64,000 nt of DNA from Achatina immaculata (lineage: Eukaryota; Mollusca; Gastropoda; Stylommatophora; Achatinidae). This document shows, in pieces, positions 1 to 10,037 of this stretch. The notes beneath the pieces were generated by a model. That model did not search any database. It saw only the letters and a program-made list of their open reading frames with translations, and had not been told where the DNA came from. Where the stretch lies: assembly GCA_009760885.1 (NCBI GenBank), contig CM019713.1, positions 12,094,274 to 12,158,273 of the forward strand, read 5' to 3'. The position numbers were made by a program, and so were the translations under genes. Within the stretch, counting starts at the first letter, position 1; each line of letters opens with the position of its first letter.

Positions 1-540
1 TTCACCTCATCATCTGCATCGTTCGTGGGTGCATAACATTGTATTATTGTCATTCTTCCGTGCCTTAGGTTGTATCGTGCTCTTATTATACGACTGTTCA
101 TTGGTTCTTATTCTACAAGGCTCTTTGCTGCTACATTTGACATAATAATACCTACCCCCTCCTGGTGTTTCCCATCCTCTCTGCCTGAATGTATTATTAA
201 CTTACCGTTTTCCGCCGATATTTTACCTGCTTCTGGCCATCGCATTTCACTGATGCCCAATACGTCTAGGTGGTATCTCTCCATTTCTTTGATGACCTGG
301 GTAGTTTTTGTTGGTGCTGCCATCGTTCTTACAGTCCAGAACCTAATCTTTGTCACATGTGTCGGGCCGACGAATGAGCTCTTCAGAGTTGGCATCCCTG
401 ATGCTCGGTTGTTTTTTCTGCGAGTTTCCGTAACGATATCTTTTTTTTCCCATCTGGAGTCCCCTCTAGATAGTTCACAGGATAAGGTTATTAGCCTTAT
501 GCCCAACTCCCGGTACAGGATATGTACAGATCAAGCGGAA
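1..540 (-). mobile_element. RTE-type LINE, endonuclease domain fragment
   Basis: The minus strand encodes an N-terminal APE-like endonuclease (EEP fold) of a non-LTR retrotransposon. An open stretch at 506-108 reads through TMAAPTKTTQVIKEMERYHL and LGISEMRWP, which is the start of the domain with its catalytic Glu in the SEMRW context. After a frame break near 105-120 the frame resumes with MTIIQCYAPTNDADDEV toward base 1, a later conserved strand of the fold. Proteins of this type are often annotated as craniofacial development protein 2-like. The element runs off the left edge of the window, so any RT lies outside. Frame breaks mean it is not active. Its 5' region appears to continue at 546-965. 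Confidence 0.8.
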
Positions 541-545
541 TTCCG

Positions 546-965
546 CTAATTTCTGCATGCCGGCGAGAGCGTTAAAAAACGTCCGCCATATTGCACGTCA
601 CACCGGAATATATATGGGGTTAAGACGCCAGTCCGATGAGGCAAATCAGCAACCCAAAGCTGATATACTAGCGTCAGGGTTAGCAAACCATAGCTGACCA
701 AGACCCTGTCCCACCTCTTAGTGGTACCCCTAGCAACAGGCCTAGCCTGGCTAACTGGGCAGGGATCGCCATAGTCCCAATGGTGGTGGAGTCTGCTAAA
801 GAAGTATTGCATACTCCCTGCTTTTTAGCTGTAGTCCGGGACTCAAAGACAGCCGCCATAAACCTGCTCCCACGCCGATACGATGTTATGCCCCAACATC
901 TTCACAGCATGGGCTGCAAAGAACACCAGCTCGCAGTTTCAGGGAGATAGAAGACAAGACTATAT
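546..965 (-). mobile_element. LINE 5'-region repeat, copy 1
   Basis: This stretch matches 20519-20915 over most of its length, with shared blocks such as catagctgaccaagaccctg and ggtggtggagtctg. It lies immediately upstream, in minus-strand sense, of the endonuclease fragment at 1-540, so it is probably that LINE's 5' untranslated region. It holds only one and a half copies of a 34-bp motif that is amplified in the other copy. No convincing ORF is present. The strand is inferred from the neighbour. Confidence 0.55.
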
Positions 966-1004
966 ATCTGAACTTTAAATGCCTAAGACACATGGGGCTT
1001 CTGC

Positions 1005-1210
1005 AAGGGTTTTAAACAAACGCCTGTCATTAGCTTTTTTCTGCTCTTGCCCAAATGATCCCCCTATTGCTCTGTTGTTCTTCTCCATGTCTCATTTGGT
1101 CTACCCTTACTTCTGTTCCCCTGTGGTGTCCATCTTAGTGCTATTTTTGTGAGTCGTCAGTCATCCAGAGCGTATGTCCCAACCATCGCCAGCGTCTTTT
1201 TGAATATATT
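1005..1210 (-). mobile_element. LINE C-terminal fragment
   Basis: Minus-strand translation gives RRWRWLGHTLWMTDDSQ and, after it, LRWTPQGNRSKGRPNETWRR. This is the Trp-Leu-Gly-His ... Gly-Arg-Pro ... Trp-Arg-Arg pattern found downstream of the RT domain in RTE- and Jockey-related LINEs. It is short and isolated, and belongs to a different family from the fragment at 1-540. Confidence 0.65.
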
Positions 1211-1414
1211 AATATATATGAGCTATTAGGCTGGACAAGTTTAATCCTACTGGGCCCAGCGCTAAGAAAAACAAATTCTGCAAATGCAGATTATTCTTGC
1301 AAGTGGCAATCATTTCTAACAACAATATTGCTGCATTAGAATGTTATATATCCAAAATACAGTGACGTATCAGTTGTACTTTGTCTGTGTAGTACAAAGT
1401 CATATACATTTTAC

Positions 1415-1625
1415 ATCTATAATCATCATCATCATCATCATCATCATCGTCATCATCATCCCGTTTCACTCCCTTGAGAGCATAGGCCACGGAAAAAGGC
1501 TCTCCAGTCATCCCTGTTCTTGTAATTATTCTCTGCTTCCTTCCTTGTGTTAACCTTTGCCTCTGAGCACTGTCATAATTTATTTTCTCCAAGTAAGTCT
1601 AGGTCCTCCTCGTTTTCTGTTTCCT
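1415..1625 (-). mobile_element. LINE 3' end with (ATG)n tail
   Basis: The trinucleotide run at 1422-1460 is the 3' microsatellite tail of a minus-strand LINE remnant. Directly upstream on the minus strand the sequence reads DDWRAFFRGLCSQGSETG, a typical RTE-type C-terminus, then the tail. The same arrangement of C-terminal codons followed by an ATG-rich tail recurs at 40220 and 57582. Confidence 0.6.
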
Positions 1626-1664
1626 TGAGGATTCCATGCCAGTGTCTGTCTTGCTGTTGTGGTG

Positions 1665-1920
1665 TTACATGTTTCCTGCGCCGTTAAACGTCACATAGGG
1701 CTCACATGGTAGTTCGCCAAATTTTCCTGTTTTCGGTGAGTTTTTCAACCTCATCAGAGGATTTCATGCCTACTAATTTGGCCTCTCTTAACAATGTCTT
1801 CTTTAGAGTTTCACGTGGTTGACCTCTTTTTCTTCGGCCTGTTGTGTTCCACTTAATAGCTTGTTTTTTTTAAATCTCTGATTGTTTCTTCTCATCATGT
1901 GACCGTGATGTCTCTCAAAG
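1665..1920 (-). mobile_element. RTE LINE 3' end, same family as 29975-31482
   Basis: It matches the C-terminal coding part of the RTE element at 29975-31482 almost base for base in blocks, for example ttcttcggcctgttgtgttc and cgccaa.ttttcctgt. It is 5'-truncated, and the match stops at about 1920 after the codons for a His-Met-Arg-Arg segment. A third copy lies at 14150-14405. Confidence 0.8.
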
Positions 1921-2190
1921 TCATATAGTAATAGTAATTATCACAATTGCAAGGGAATCAGGCGTATCAGAAAATGAGCGGTATAGATCGAAGGCGGCAG
2001 AGGCCCTTACTGGGTTTAGTCTAGGAGCCAGACTGGTGGTTAATTCATCCTTGGTTGGAAGGATCTTTGTATTGAACGTTGCGAAAATCAGTAGAATACT
2101 GTGAATTTTAACACAACTTTTCTTTCCCCATATTTTCTTCTGTCTTCTTCTGATTAACTTTGCTTCCTTCTTCACAACTCCGCCCTTTTG

Positions 2191-2510
2191 TCACTCACTC
2201 ACTCACTCACTCACTCACTCAGTGGTGTAATGAGTTCAATAAGCTCTCCCTTCAAAAAAGAAAAATGAAATAACCTACGGTTACAATTACTATACACACA
2301 CACACACACAGACACACACACGTTCAGTGAACGCTACAAATGGCGTGTAATCAATTATTAAACAGAAGCCACAAATCTGTAATGCGCTTCACTAATTTGT
2401 CTCATTTCTTATCAAAAGGTCACCAACATCGTTCTATGGAATACTTTCCCCAACTCCCCCCCCACACACACACACACGCACATACACACATACACATGCA
2501 CACAGTACAA
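2191..2510. repeat. Cluster of simple repeats: (CACT)n, (CA)n, CA-rich
   Basis: A (CACT)n run occupies 2191-2221, a (CA)n run interrupted by GA occupies 2292-2322, and a CA-rich tract occupies 2459-2510. Nothing else is identifiable between 1925 and 2900. Confidence 0.9.
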
Positions 2511-2902
2511 ACGATTCCACATGCACACATTTCTTGTCACGTGACTTCCAGTTTAATTATATCCAGATTTCTTATCACGTGATTTTTTTTATTGCTTATC
2601 TAATCACACTTTGGTTTCCTGTAATTTTATTGAAAATGTTTCCTTAAATTATCGTCTACAGTTTCTTTGACAAATTAAAAAAAAAACCCCATAACTTGTC
2701 AAGTTCTATGGCCTATTTCTTTGAGATCAAGCGAAAAAAATGTAATACTGTGCTGTACTGTATCAGTAGTGTCTTAGAATACACATTTGATTCATACTTT
2801 TTCCACATCATGTGAGACGACGTTCGCTATATTAGTCATCTCATAACAGCTCCGTCTGGCAGAATTTGGTTTTTTTTCTTCTTATTCCCGTAATGTGCAG
2901 AA

Positions 2903-2968
2903 TTAATGAGGTCTCTAACGCTTCATCCCCCCTACGGCATTTGCTATGGGACTATCTATCTTTAATGT
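2903..2968 (+). mobile_element. SINE family A, tail fragment
   Basis: The sequence taatgaggtctctaacgctt followed by the 'ctacggcatttgctatggga' block is the 3' tail of the tRNA-headed SINE called family A here (fuller copies at 22998, 41222 and 42387). The head is missing. Confidence 0.7.
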
Positions 2969-3224
2969 GCAGAATACAGCTCTGTTTTGGTGGTGGATTG
3001 TTATGATTGTTCAGCTTCTTATGACTCATTGTTATCAGGCCCAAGCGATATGAGTCAGCTATCATGCGTATCCACGGATTTCGATCTATAATAAAGCCCA
3101 GTCTGTGATTTTCTATCATGCTATTCCGTTAGACTGGCCTCGACGTTTCTCTCGGCCTTCCTCTGCCTTTGTTTTCATTTATAATTTTCCGTTGTTATTT
3201 TTTTCACGGCAGAAATAAGATGTT

Positions 3225-3865
3225 TAAGGAGAATGCTAAATGTAACAATAAGAGACCAAATCAGAAATGACAACATCATGACAAAGACTGGAGTGCACAT
3301 ACATTACACTTTATCCAGAAACAGCAAGTCAGGTGGTTTGGCCATGTTACAAGACTACCACCAGATAGTAAAGTAAAGGTAAAATCCCCGTTTCCATGCC
3401 ATTAAGGCATATTGAGGATGCGGTGTTAGGCCCGTATTTTTCATGACCATCAGCACATGAAAGTCTGATGTGGTCATTATCACTCCTGGCCCCTTTATCT
3501 TCCCAGATTTCTCTGGTATCCATTTTTAGAGGCTGGGCCGACTCTGGGCCCTTTTTGATGTGTACCAGGAAAAGAAAATACCCCACTGCCGGGACTGAAC
3601 CCGGTACCACTGGATTAGTAAACCGAGCGCCTAACTACTCAGCCAATCAGGACGCCAACAAATGTCATGGCATGATCACCAGATAGTACACCACAGAAAA
3701 CATTCACGCTAAGAACTGTAGGAAACAGAGGAAGAGCCCGCCCATGCCAGAAGTGGAGAGAGGAAATTCCAGAAAACTTAAATATCCCATTATATGAAGC
3801 ACATCCCCCCGAGCACTGTCAAGATGTCTATTTGTCCCCTCAGAGCTGAAAGGTATATAAAGACG
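3225..3865 (+). mobile_element. LINE C-terminal fragment split by a SINE
   Basis: Joining 3225-3370 to 3689-3865 gives a degraded LINE C-terminus. IRDQIRNDNIMTKTGV and VRWFGHVTRLPPDS precede the break, and NRGRARPCQKWREEIPENL follows it. The Trp-Phe-Gly-His and Arg-Pro-Xaa-Gln-Lys-Trp pattern is that of RTE-related elements. The interruption is the SINE at 3371-3676. Confidence 0.7.
3371..3676 (-). mobile_element. SINE family B (tRNA-headed), with TSD
   Basis: On the minus strand this reads as a tRNA-derived head (box A within GGCTGAGTAGTTAGGCGCTC, box B GGTTCAGTCCC), a central body with the 'gtaccagagaaatctgg' block, and a tail ending in acgggg-attttacctttac. It is flanked by a 12-bp direct repeat, caccagatagta, at 3359-3370 and 3677-3688, as expected for target-primed insertion. 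Other copies: 32284, 35455, 37193, 40901, 41760 and 48905. Confidence 0.85.
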
Positions 3866-3903
3866 AAGACACGACAAGACAAGACATGACAAGACAAGAC
3901 ACA
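3863..3903. repeat. (ACAAG)n microsatellite
   Basis: Pentanucleotide run of acaag with a single variant unit. Confidence 0.85.
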
Positions 3904-4154
3904 TTTTCAAGCCACATCCTCTCTCCTCTTCCCTGGTCACGTTACATATTCAATGAATTCTATTGTCTTTTTTTAAAAGTTTTAATCAAACTCTTTCTTC
4001 TTCTTCGTTCGCACGATCAAACTCTTTCTTTTTTTAGCTACATCTATGTTGTTTCCAATGATCTCTGTACCGGTCTATTTACAGCCTGCAGCTGATACTC
4101 GCAGAGCATGATAGGCTGAAGAAGGCACATGTTACCAACAGTTAGCAGTTTTCT

Positions 4155-4400
4155 GACGTTATGAATTGCTTAGACATTCTTCTTCTTCTTCTTCTGCGTT
4201 CGAGGTTGTTGGTCACTTCAGATCTTGATCCCTGTCGACATGGCAAAGTCCGCAGTCCTCTCCAGATCCTGATGGGAGCCCCAAAGCTTTTGCCCCAAGC
4301 TTGTGTCCTCTGGCCATGTCTCACGCCTCAGGTATGCATGGTTTGGGCACTCCTGTAGGACATGTTCTGGAGTGTAGACTCCACTGTCACATGGACACCA
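4155..4400 (-). mobile_element. LINE 3' terminus with (GAA)n tail
   Basis: The minus strand reads CDSGVYTPEHVLQECPNHAY, then LGQKLWGSHQDLERTADF, a stop, and a (GAA)n tract (the TTC run at 4180-4196 on +). This is the Cys-His-containing C-terminus and tail of an RNase H-bearing LINE. A related 3' end is inserted at 34477-34647. The region from 3904 to 4155 holds TTC-rich sequence and nothing else recognised. Confidence 0.65.
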
Positions 4401-4554
4401 GTATATATATATATAACTTCTAGATAAACTGTCAACATGCAAACTGTTAACTTTTGTGGATGTTTTTACTATATGCACATGGCACAAATAGACAAATTAT
4501 CATAAATAAAACCCAAAAGCAAACAAACACCACCAGTTGGTGCACTGACCACGA

Positions 4555-5798
4555 AGAATTAATAAACCCAGCAAAAGCCCGCTGTGCTCACTAAATAACA
4601 GAACAGTCAAAGAAATTATGCCCGAGATTTCTTATGGAAATACCCTCACTGAAAGATGCCATAACCTGAAATACCCAGGAATTAATTTGGACAGAACATA
4701 TAGAAGAAACGGTATGTAAAGCAAAGCAGGGACTGGCTGCCATCAAAGCCATAGCATATCTACAACTTTCACAACGCACCCTGTTTACACTAATGAGATC
4801 CTTGGTCCTATCAAGGCAGGGACTGGCTGCCATCAAAGCCTTGGCATATCTACAACTTTCACAACGCATCCTGTTCACACTAATGAGATCCTTGGTCCTA
4901 TCAAGGCAGGGACTGGCTGCCATCAAAGCCGTGGCATATCTACAACTTTCACAACGCACCCTGTTCACACTAATGAGATCCTTGGTCCTATCAAGGCAGG
5001 GACTGGCTGCCATCAAAGCCGTGGCATATCTACAACTTTCACAACGCATCCTGTTCACACTAATGAGATCCTTGGTCCTATCAAGGCAGGGACTGGCTGC
5101 CATCAAAGCCTTGGCATATCTACAACTTTCACAACGCATCCTGTTCACACTAATGAGATCCTTGGTCCTATCAAGGCAGGGACTGGCTGCCATCAAAGCC
5201 GTGGCATATCTACAACTTTCACAACGCATCCTGTTCACACTAATGAGATCCTTGGTCCTATCAAGGCAGGGACTGGCTGCCATCAAAGCCTTGGCATATC
5301 TACAACTTTCACAACGCATCCTGTTCACACTAATGAGATCCTTGGTCCTATCAAGGCAGGGACTGGCTGCCATCAAAGCCTTGGCATATCTACAACTTTC
5401 ACAACGCATCCTGTTCACACTAATGAGATCCTTGGTCCTATCAAGGCAGGGACTGGCTGCCATCAAAGCCTTGGCATATCTACAACTTTCACAACGCATC
5501 CTGTTTACACTAATGAGATCCTTGGTCCTATCAAGGCAGGGACTGGCTGCCATCAAAGCCTTGGCATATCTACAACTTTCACAACGCACCCTGTTCACAC
5601 TAATGAGATCCTTGGTCCTATCAAGGCAGGGACTGGCTGCCATCAAAGCCTTGGCATATCTACAACTTTCACAACGCACCCTGTTCACACTAATGAGATC
5701 CTTGGTCCTATCCAGAGTAGACTACGGCCTGCGCTTATTAACACTGTCTAAAACGCAAATAACCAAACTTGAACAAGTACAAAAAGAGGCGATGAGAT
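4555..5798 (+). mobile_element. I-like LINE, RT thumb segment with amplified 90-bp unit
   Basis: Left part of an outer LINE on +. VKEIMPEISYGNTLTERCHN and LKYPGINLDR at 4610-4710 form the RT thumb/connector region of I/Jockey-type elements. Next comes a tandem array of 30 residues (see 4725-5714), then VDYGLRLLTLSKTQITKLEQ and KEAMR. The element is cut at 5798 by the minus-strand CR1/L2 LINE and resumes at 8530 in the same sense. Palm and fingers are missing, so the element is 5'-truncated. It is not functional. Confidence 0.75.
4725..5714 (+). repeat. 90-bp tandem array inside LINE coding sequence (11 units)
   Basis: Eleven head-to-tail copies with a constant 90-bp period. Each encodes a 30-residue unit beginning QGLAAIKALAYLQLSQR. 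Copies differ by only a few substitutions (for example att/acc and ttg/gtg positions), so expansion is recent relative to the element's decay. Because 90 is a multiple of three the frame stays open on both strands, giving spurious ORFs of 338 and 365 codons. Confidence 0.95.
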
Positions 5799-8529
5799 TG
5801 AATGAATGAATAAATGAATGAATAATCTTTATTTTTAAAGGGTAAAGAATTGGGCAGACAGGCTTACATTCTGCCCTTCATCACAGATCTTGTACAGATC
5901 AATCCTGGGTTTAAGAAGAAGACAGTTTTTAAACACTGGCTATGTTTAGTATTATACGTAAACAGTGACCACAAGTAAGGCGGAGCATTGTGCGACAGAA
6001 TTCCGTGAACAAACTTAACTTTGTTAAAAATGATTCTATTTTTGAGGGGTATAATTTTGAGTTGTTTGTGCTGATCTACTGTCTGTACTGGGTGTTTGTC
6101 ACAAATCAGATTTAATGCTCGCTTGTGAAGTGAGTGGAGCCTTTTTGTGTTTGAGACTGAGCATCCATCCCAGATTGTGGAACAGTAATCTAAGTGTGTT
6201 TTTATGTGTGATATGTAGTATATCTTTCTTGTGTCCTTGTCGATAAAGTGTTTAATTTTGGCCAATTGGTAAACTTTCTGTGCAATCAAGTTTGTTAGGT
6301 TATGTATGTGAGAATTCCAAGTTAAAAGCTGATCAATGATGAGTCCTAGGGTTTTATGTTCATGAACATTTTCTTTTGCCTTAGTCCCAGCACAAAGCTG
6401 CAGAGAAGTTTTTGTTGCATTCTGCAGTTTCTGTCTTGTAGTGATGAGCATGGATTTTGTTTTGTTGGTGTTTATCAACATACCATTTTTATTACTCCAT
6501 TTAATCAAACTGTTTATATCATTTTGGAGCGTTGTTTGTAGTTTATTGATGTCATAGTCACTATTGTAAACAGTACAGTCATCAGTGGAAAGATCACATG
6601 AAGAGTGCTTTAAATGTAGTGGTAGGTCGTTAACACAGGTAGTAAAGAGAAGAGGACCAAGAATGGAGCCTTGAGGAATACCGGTATCAACCACAGAGGA
6701 GCCAAATATTTTGTTTCTAAAACAAACTACTTGTTTTCTACCTGAGAGAAAAGATGTAATACATTTTGTTAGGTTAGGGTGTAATCTATAGCCTTCCAGC
6801 TTTTTTGCAAGAATTTCATGATCAATCATATCGAAGGCTTTCTTGAAATCAACAAAGACAGCACCACACAATTTGTCATGATTTATATTAGACAGCCAGC
6901 TTTCTGTCATTTTAGTTAATGCTGTGTGGCATTAGTAATTTGGTCTAAAACCTGACTGACTGTCTATTAGTAGATTGTTTTCTTGAATATGGAGCAGTGT
7001 TAACTTTTGTATACGCTTTTCAAGAGGTTTAGATAGTGATGACAGAATGGATATGGGTCTGTAGTTTGAGAGGTTACTAGTCTGTCCAGATTTAAAAAGA
7101 GGAAAAACTTTGGCGAGTTTAAAAGCGTCAGAGAAATATTGTTTGTCAATGCATAAATTGTATAAGTATGTTAGTGTGTCTGTGATAACTGGTGCAGCGT
7201 AGCGTAGTATCTTGTTACTAATGGCATCACATCCTGCTGAGTTAGTGTTCTTTAAGGACCGGATGTAGTTATAAACCGTGAGGAAAGGAATATTAATTTG
7301 TTTTAGCTTTACACATTTACTGTCGCTGAAAGTTTTCAACACGCTCAGGTCGCAATTTGGGGTCGGTAATGAAGATTTTAGAATACTAATTTCTTCCCTA
7401 AAATGTTCACTGAAGTTAGTGCAGATATGTTCATCGTTAAGTGTTTGTGGGTCAGTTTGCTTCCTTTTATTTACAAGAGTATTAATTGCTTTCCAAATTG
7501 ATTTACTATCAGTTTTGTCTTTCACTAAATTTCTGAAGTAATTTTTCTTTTCCTGCCTAATTAAATACTGCACCTTATTTCTAAGTGAACGATAGCTACT
7601 GAAATTTCTGCTTTTGTGAGCTTCACCCCGTTTCCTCATGAGTTGCAATATATCGGGAGTTATCCACGAACATTTTGTTACGTGTTTTAGTCTCATTTCC
7701 TTGATGGGGACATGCTTGTCAAAAATATTTCGAAATATCATGATCCAGTATTGGATAGCCTCATCTGGATTTGTTAACTGGAAAACGTACGTAAGAGGTG
7801 AAGCTTTTAGATCAGTTAAAAATAATTCCAAGTTAAAGTTTTTAAAGTTTTTATATTTGATGCTGGTATGTTTGTGCTTAGGCATTTTATACCCCTTATG
7901 TGACCACGTACAGCAGACCGGGTAGTGATCACTCAGCGACACATGAGGAACAGTACATTCAGTAATGTTTCCTGGATCAGCTACATAAATATGATCTATT
8001 AGTGTTGATGATGATTCAGTTACTCTAGTAGGTTTGTTAACAATTTGGGAGAAGTTGTAAGATGTTAAAATGTTCTTCCATGTAGGATTTGGCTGATTAA
8101 GATCTATATTGAAGTCGCCTAGAATGATTATGTCCTTGAATTTATAAGTTACAGCATCATCCATCATGGTCGCAAAGTGATCATACCACTCGGCTGAAGC
8201 ATTTGGATTTCGGTATATATAACTAATTAGAATTGGACTAAGATTTGATATTTTGATTTCTAGCATAATACATTCAACCTCTGATGTTTCCAGGTCTTCT
8301 CTTCTACAAAATTTAATTGTGTTAGAAATGTAAACGACTAAACCTGTCTTTAGCTTCCTAGTTGGGTCGCGCCTGATCAAATTAAAACCATCTATTCTTA
8401 TATCATTGTCTGTGATGTTTTTATGTAGTCTGCTTTCAGAGAAACCAAAAATATGAAAATGTTGTTGAAGTACATGTGTAACCTCAGAGAGTTTTCCTAA
8501 CCTGCACCAAAGACACACCCACGGTGGCA
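5799..8529 (-). mobile_element. CR1/L2-type LINE (endonuclease + RT), nearly full length, one stop
   Basis: The minus strand encodes an endonuclease followed by a reverse transcriptase. Endonuclease motifs are FGFSESRLH, IIILGDFNIDLN and VSLSDHYPVCC. RT motifs are YRPISILSSLSKPLEK, FVDFKKAFDMIDHE, GIPQGSILGPLLF, the active-site region DLSTDDCTVY and LGLIIDQLLTWN. The frame runs from 8530 to 5864 with a single in-frame TAA at 6932-6934; 7 codons later the RT continues in the same frame. The usual Tyr/Phe-Ala-Asp-Asp is Ser-Thr-Asp-Asp. Compared with the copy at 36233-36992, about 457 bp of the C-terminus and 3'UTR are deleted near 5882. The 3' end is a TTCA-type tail (5799-5822 on +). A direct repeat atgagat at 5792-5798 and 8530-8536 is the likely TSD. 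Confidence 0.9.
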
Positions 8530-9560
8530 ATGAGATACATGTTGAATCTTCCTGATCTACAAACCTGCCACAAATGTACCCAAGTAAAGGAATATCTGAG
8601 AATCATCAACAACAAAACCCACCCGCTCAGTAATAACCTTCACATGATCAAAGGATCAAGAATAAAAAGAGGCAAATCCTGGATGGTTGAGACAGAAGAT
8701 TCAAAAGCATGGTTACTGATCTACAACACGTCTCAACCGAACCTGAATGGATTACTTGCATCGAGGCCCACAAAAATCTCACTAAAGTACACATAAACCT
8801 TAAAAGAAAATGTCGAACATGGGCGGAAGGGGAAACACAAGAGGAAATAAACGAACTCATTAACAAACATACAACTCCTGAGGACACAATCATTTATAGA
8901 TGGATCAGTGAGCACTGGAACTAGAGGGGGTTGGGGTTTTGCAGCATACCCAGGAGGTAAAAACACTCAGACTCATGGCTGGGGCTTATACAAACACCTG
9001 CTCAAGTATGCGCATGGAACCAGACGCCATCACACAAGCATTAAAATGGGTAGTAACACAGAAAAATCAGCGCATCGCTGTCATTACCAACTCTCAAAAT
9101 CTGTTAAGGAAATTGGAACAAAAGGCCATTAGAAGTGAATGTCGAGAAATAATGAATAAACCCCACATGAAACATAACACGTGGATATACTGTGTAGGCC
9201 ATGCCGGAGTTGACGGAAACAACAAAGCCGACCAGCTAGCAGCAAGAACCAAACCTGAGGGGATTCATCAGAATGGACAATTGGGACCTGTACAGATCCA
9301 TCAAGCAACAACTCAGTGAACAAATGCAAGGCAACTTCCTCCAAAGTACCCATCACATACGACTCAGTGCACTATATGTAGCCAAGGGCAGTGGTTGTAA
9401 AATCCCAACTAAGTGCTAGATCACGAGCAACACACAATCAACACAACATTGGAGTCATCTCCCTAAAAACTACTGAAGTGTGTCAACAGCTATGTGGTCG
9501 AACAGGTATGGGCATGCCCCGAATGTAATGAGACCTCTAACCAGGACCAGAAACAGAGCT
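8530..9560 (+). mobile_element. I-like LINE, RNase H segment (continuation of 4555-5798)
   Basis: Resumes the outer LINE with AMRYMLNLPDLQTCHKCTQV, the segment expected directly after KEAMR at 5798. The RNase H domain follows in broken frames: FIDGSVSTGTRGGWGF near 8893-8940, then DAITQALKWVVTQKNQRIAV and TNSQNLLRKLE, and finally TWIYCVGHAGVDGNNKADQL at 9181-9240 with the His and Asp of the active site. After 9340 only decayed C-terminal sequence is visible, with a possible Cys-Xaa-Xaa-Cys near 9520. A C/T homopolymer at 9569-9592 follows. Confidence 0.75.
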
Positions 9561-9592
9561 AGGCTCCTCCCCCCCCCCCTTTTTTTTTTACA

Positions 9593-10037
9593 GTTACAGT
9601 AATTTAACATTTCAACCAGCAAGCAAGGAATAAATCATATGAATGCAGTTGTTTCTTTTTTTTTTCTTTGTGAATTTGTACAAACTCATTTAAATAGTAC
9701 ATGTTTTAACAGAGTTTAAAAAAACTGCACTAAAATATTACATGAAAAGCATTCGTCATAGGTCAGACCCAATGAAGACAGTGGGAAGGGGCCCAGCTGG
9801 TGCACTGTTCTGGTATGTGGAAGTTTCTATGATTTTAGGGAGGGCCCCGATGGCTTTCGTGGTGGATGAAAACAGAATGATTCATCAGGGGGTGGGGGGA
9901 GGGGGAGGGGGAGGGGGAAGGTTTGCGCAAAAATCTGCAGAATTTCTCTCAGGGGTCCTGCAGATAGCTTCATCAACTCTCAGACACCATATCTATTTTA
10001 ATAGACCCTGCCACATCACCTATAATATGCTGTATAA
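9593..10037. other. No gene; G-rich tract
   Basis: No recognisable coding sequence. A (GGGGGA)n-type tract at 9889-9920 could form a G-quadruplex on +. The last eight bases (10030-10037, ctgtataa) are the left TSD of the hAT element. Confidence 0.6.

Noticed and set aside
3120..3165. LINE motif Gly-Arg-Pro-Arg-Glu-Lys on - near 3150
   Set aside because: Too short and isolated to call an element.
4591..5809. ORFs of 365 codons (-) and 338 codons (+) as host genes
   Set aside because: Both are products of the 90-bp array. Only the + frame has meaning, as part of a dead LINE.
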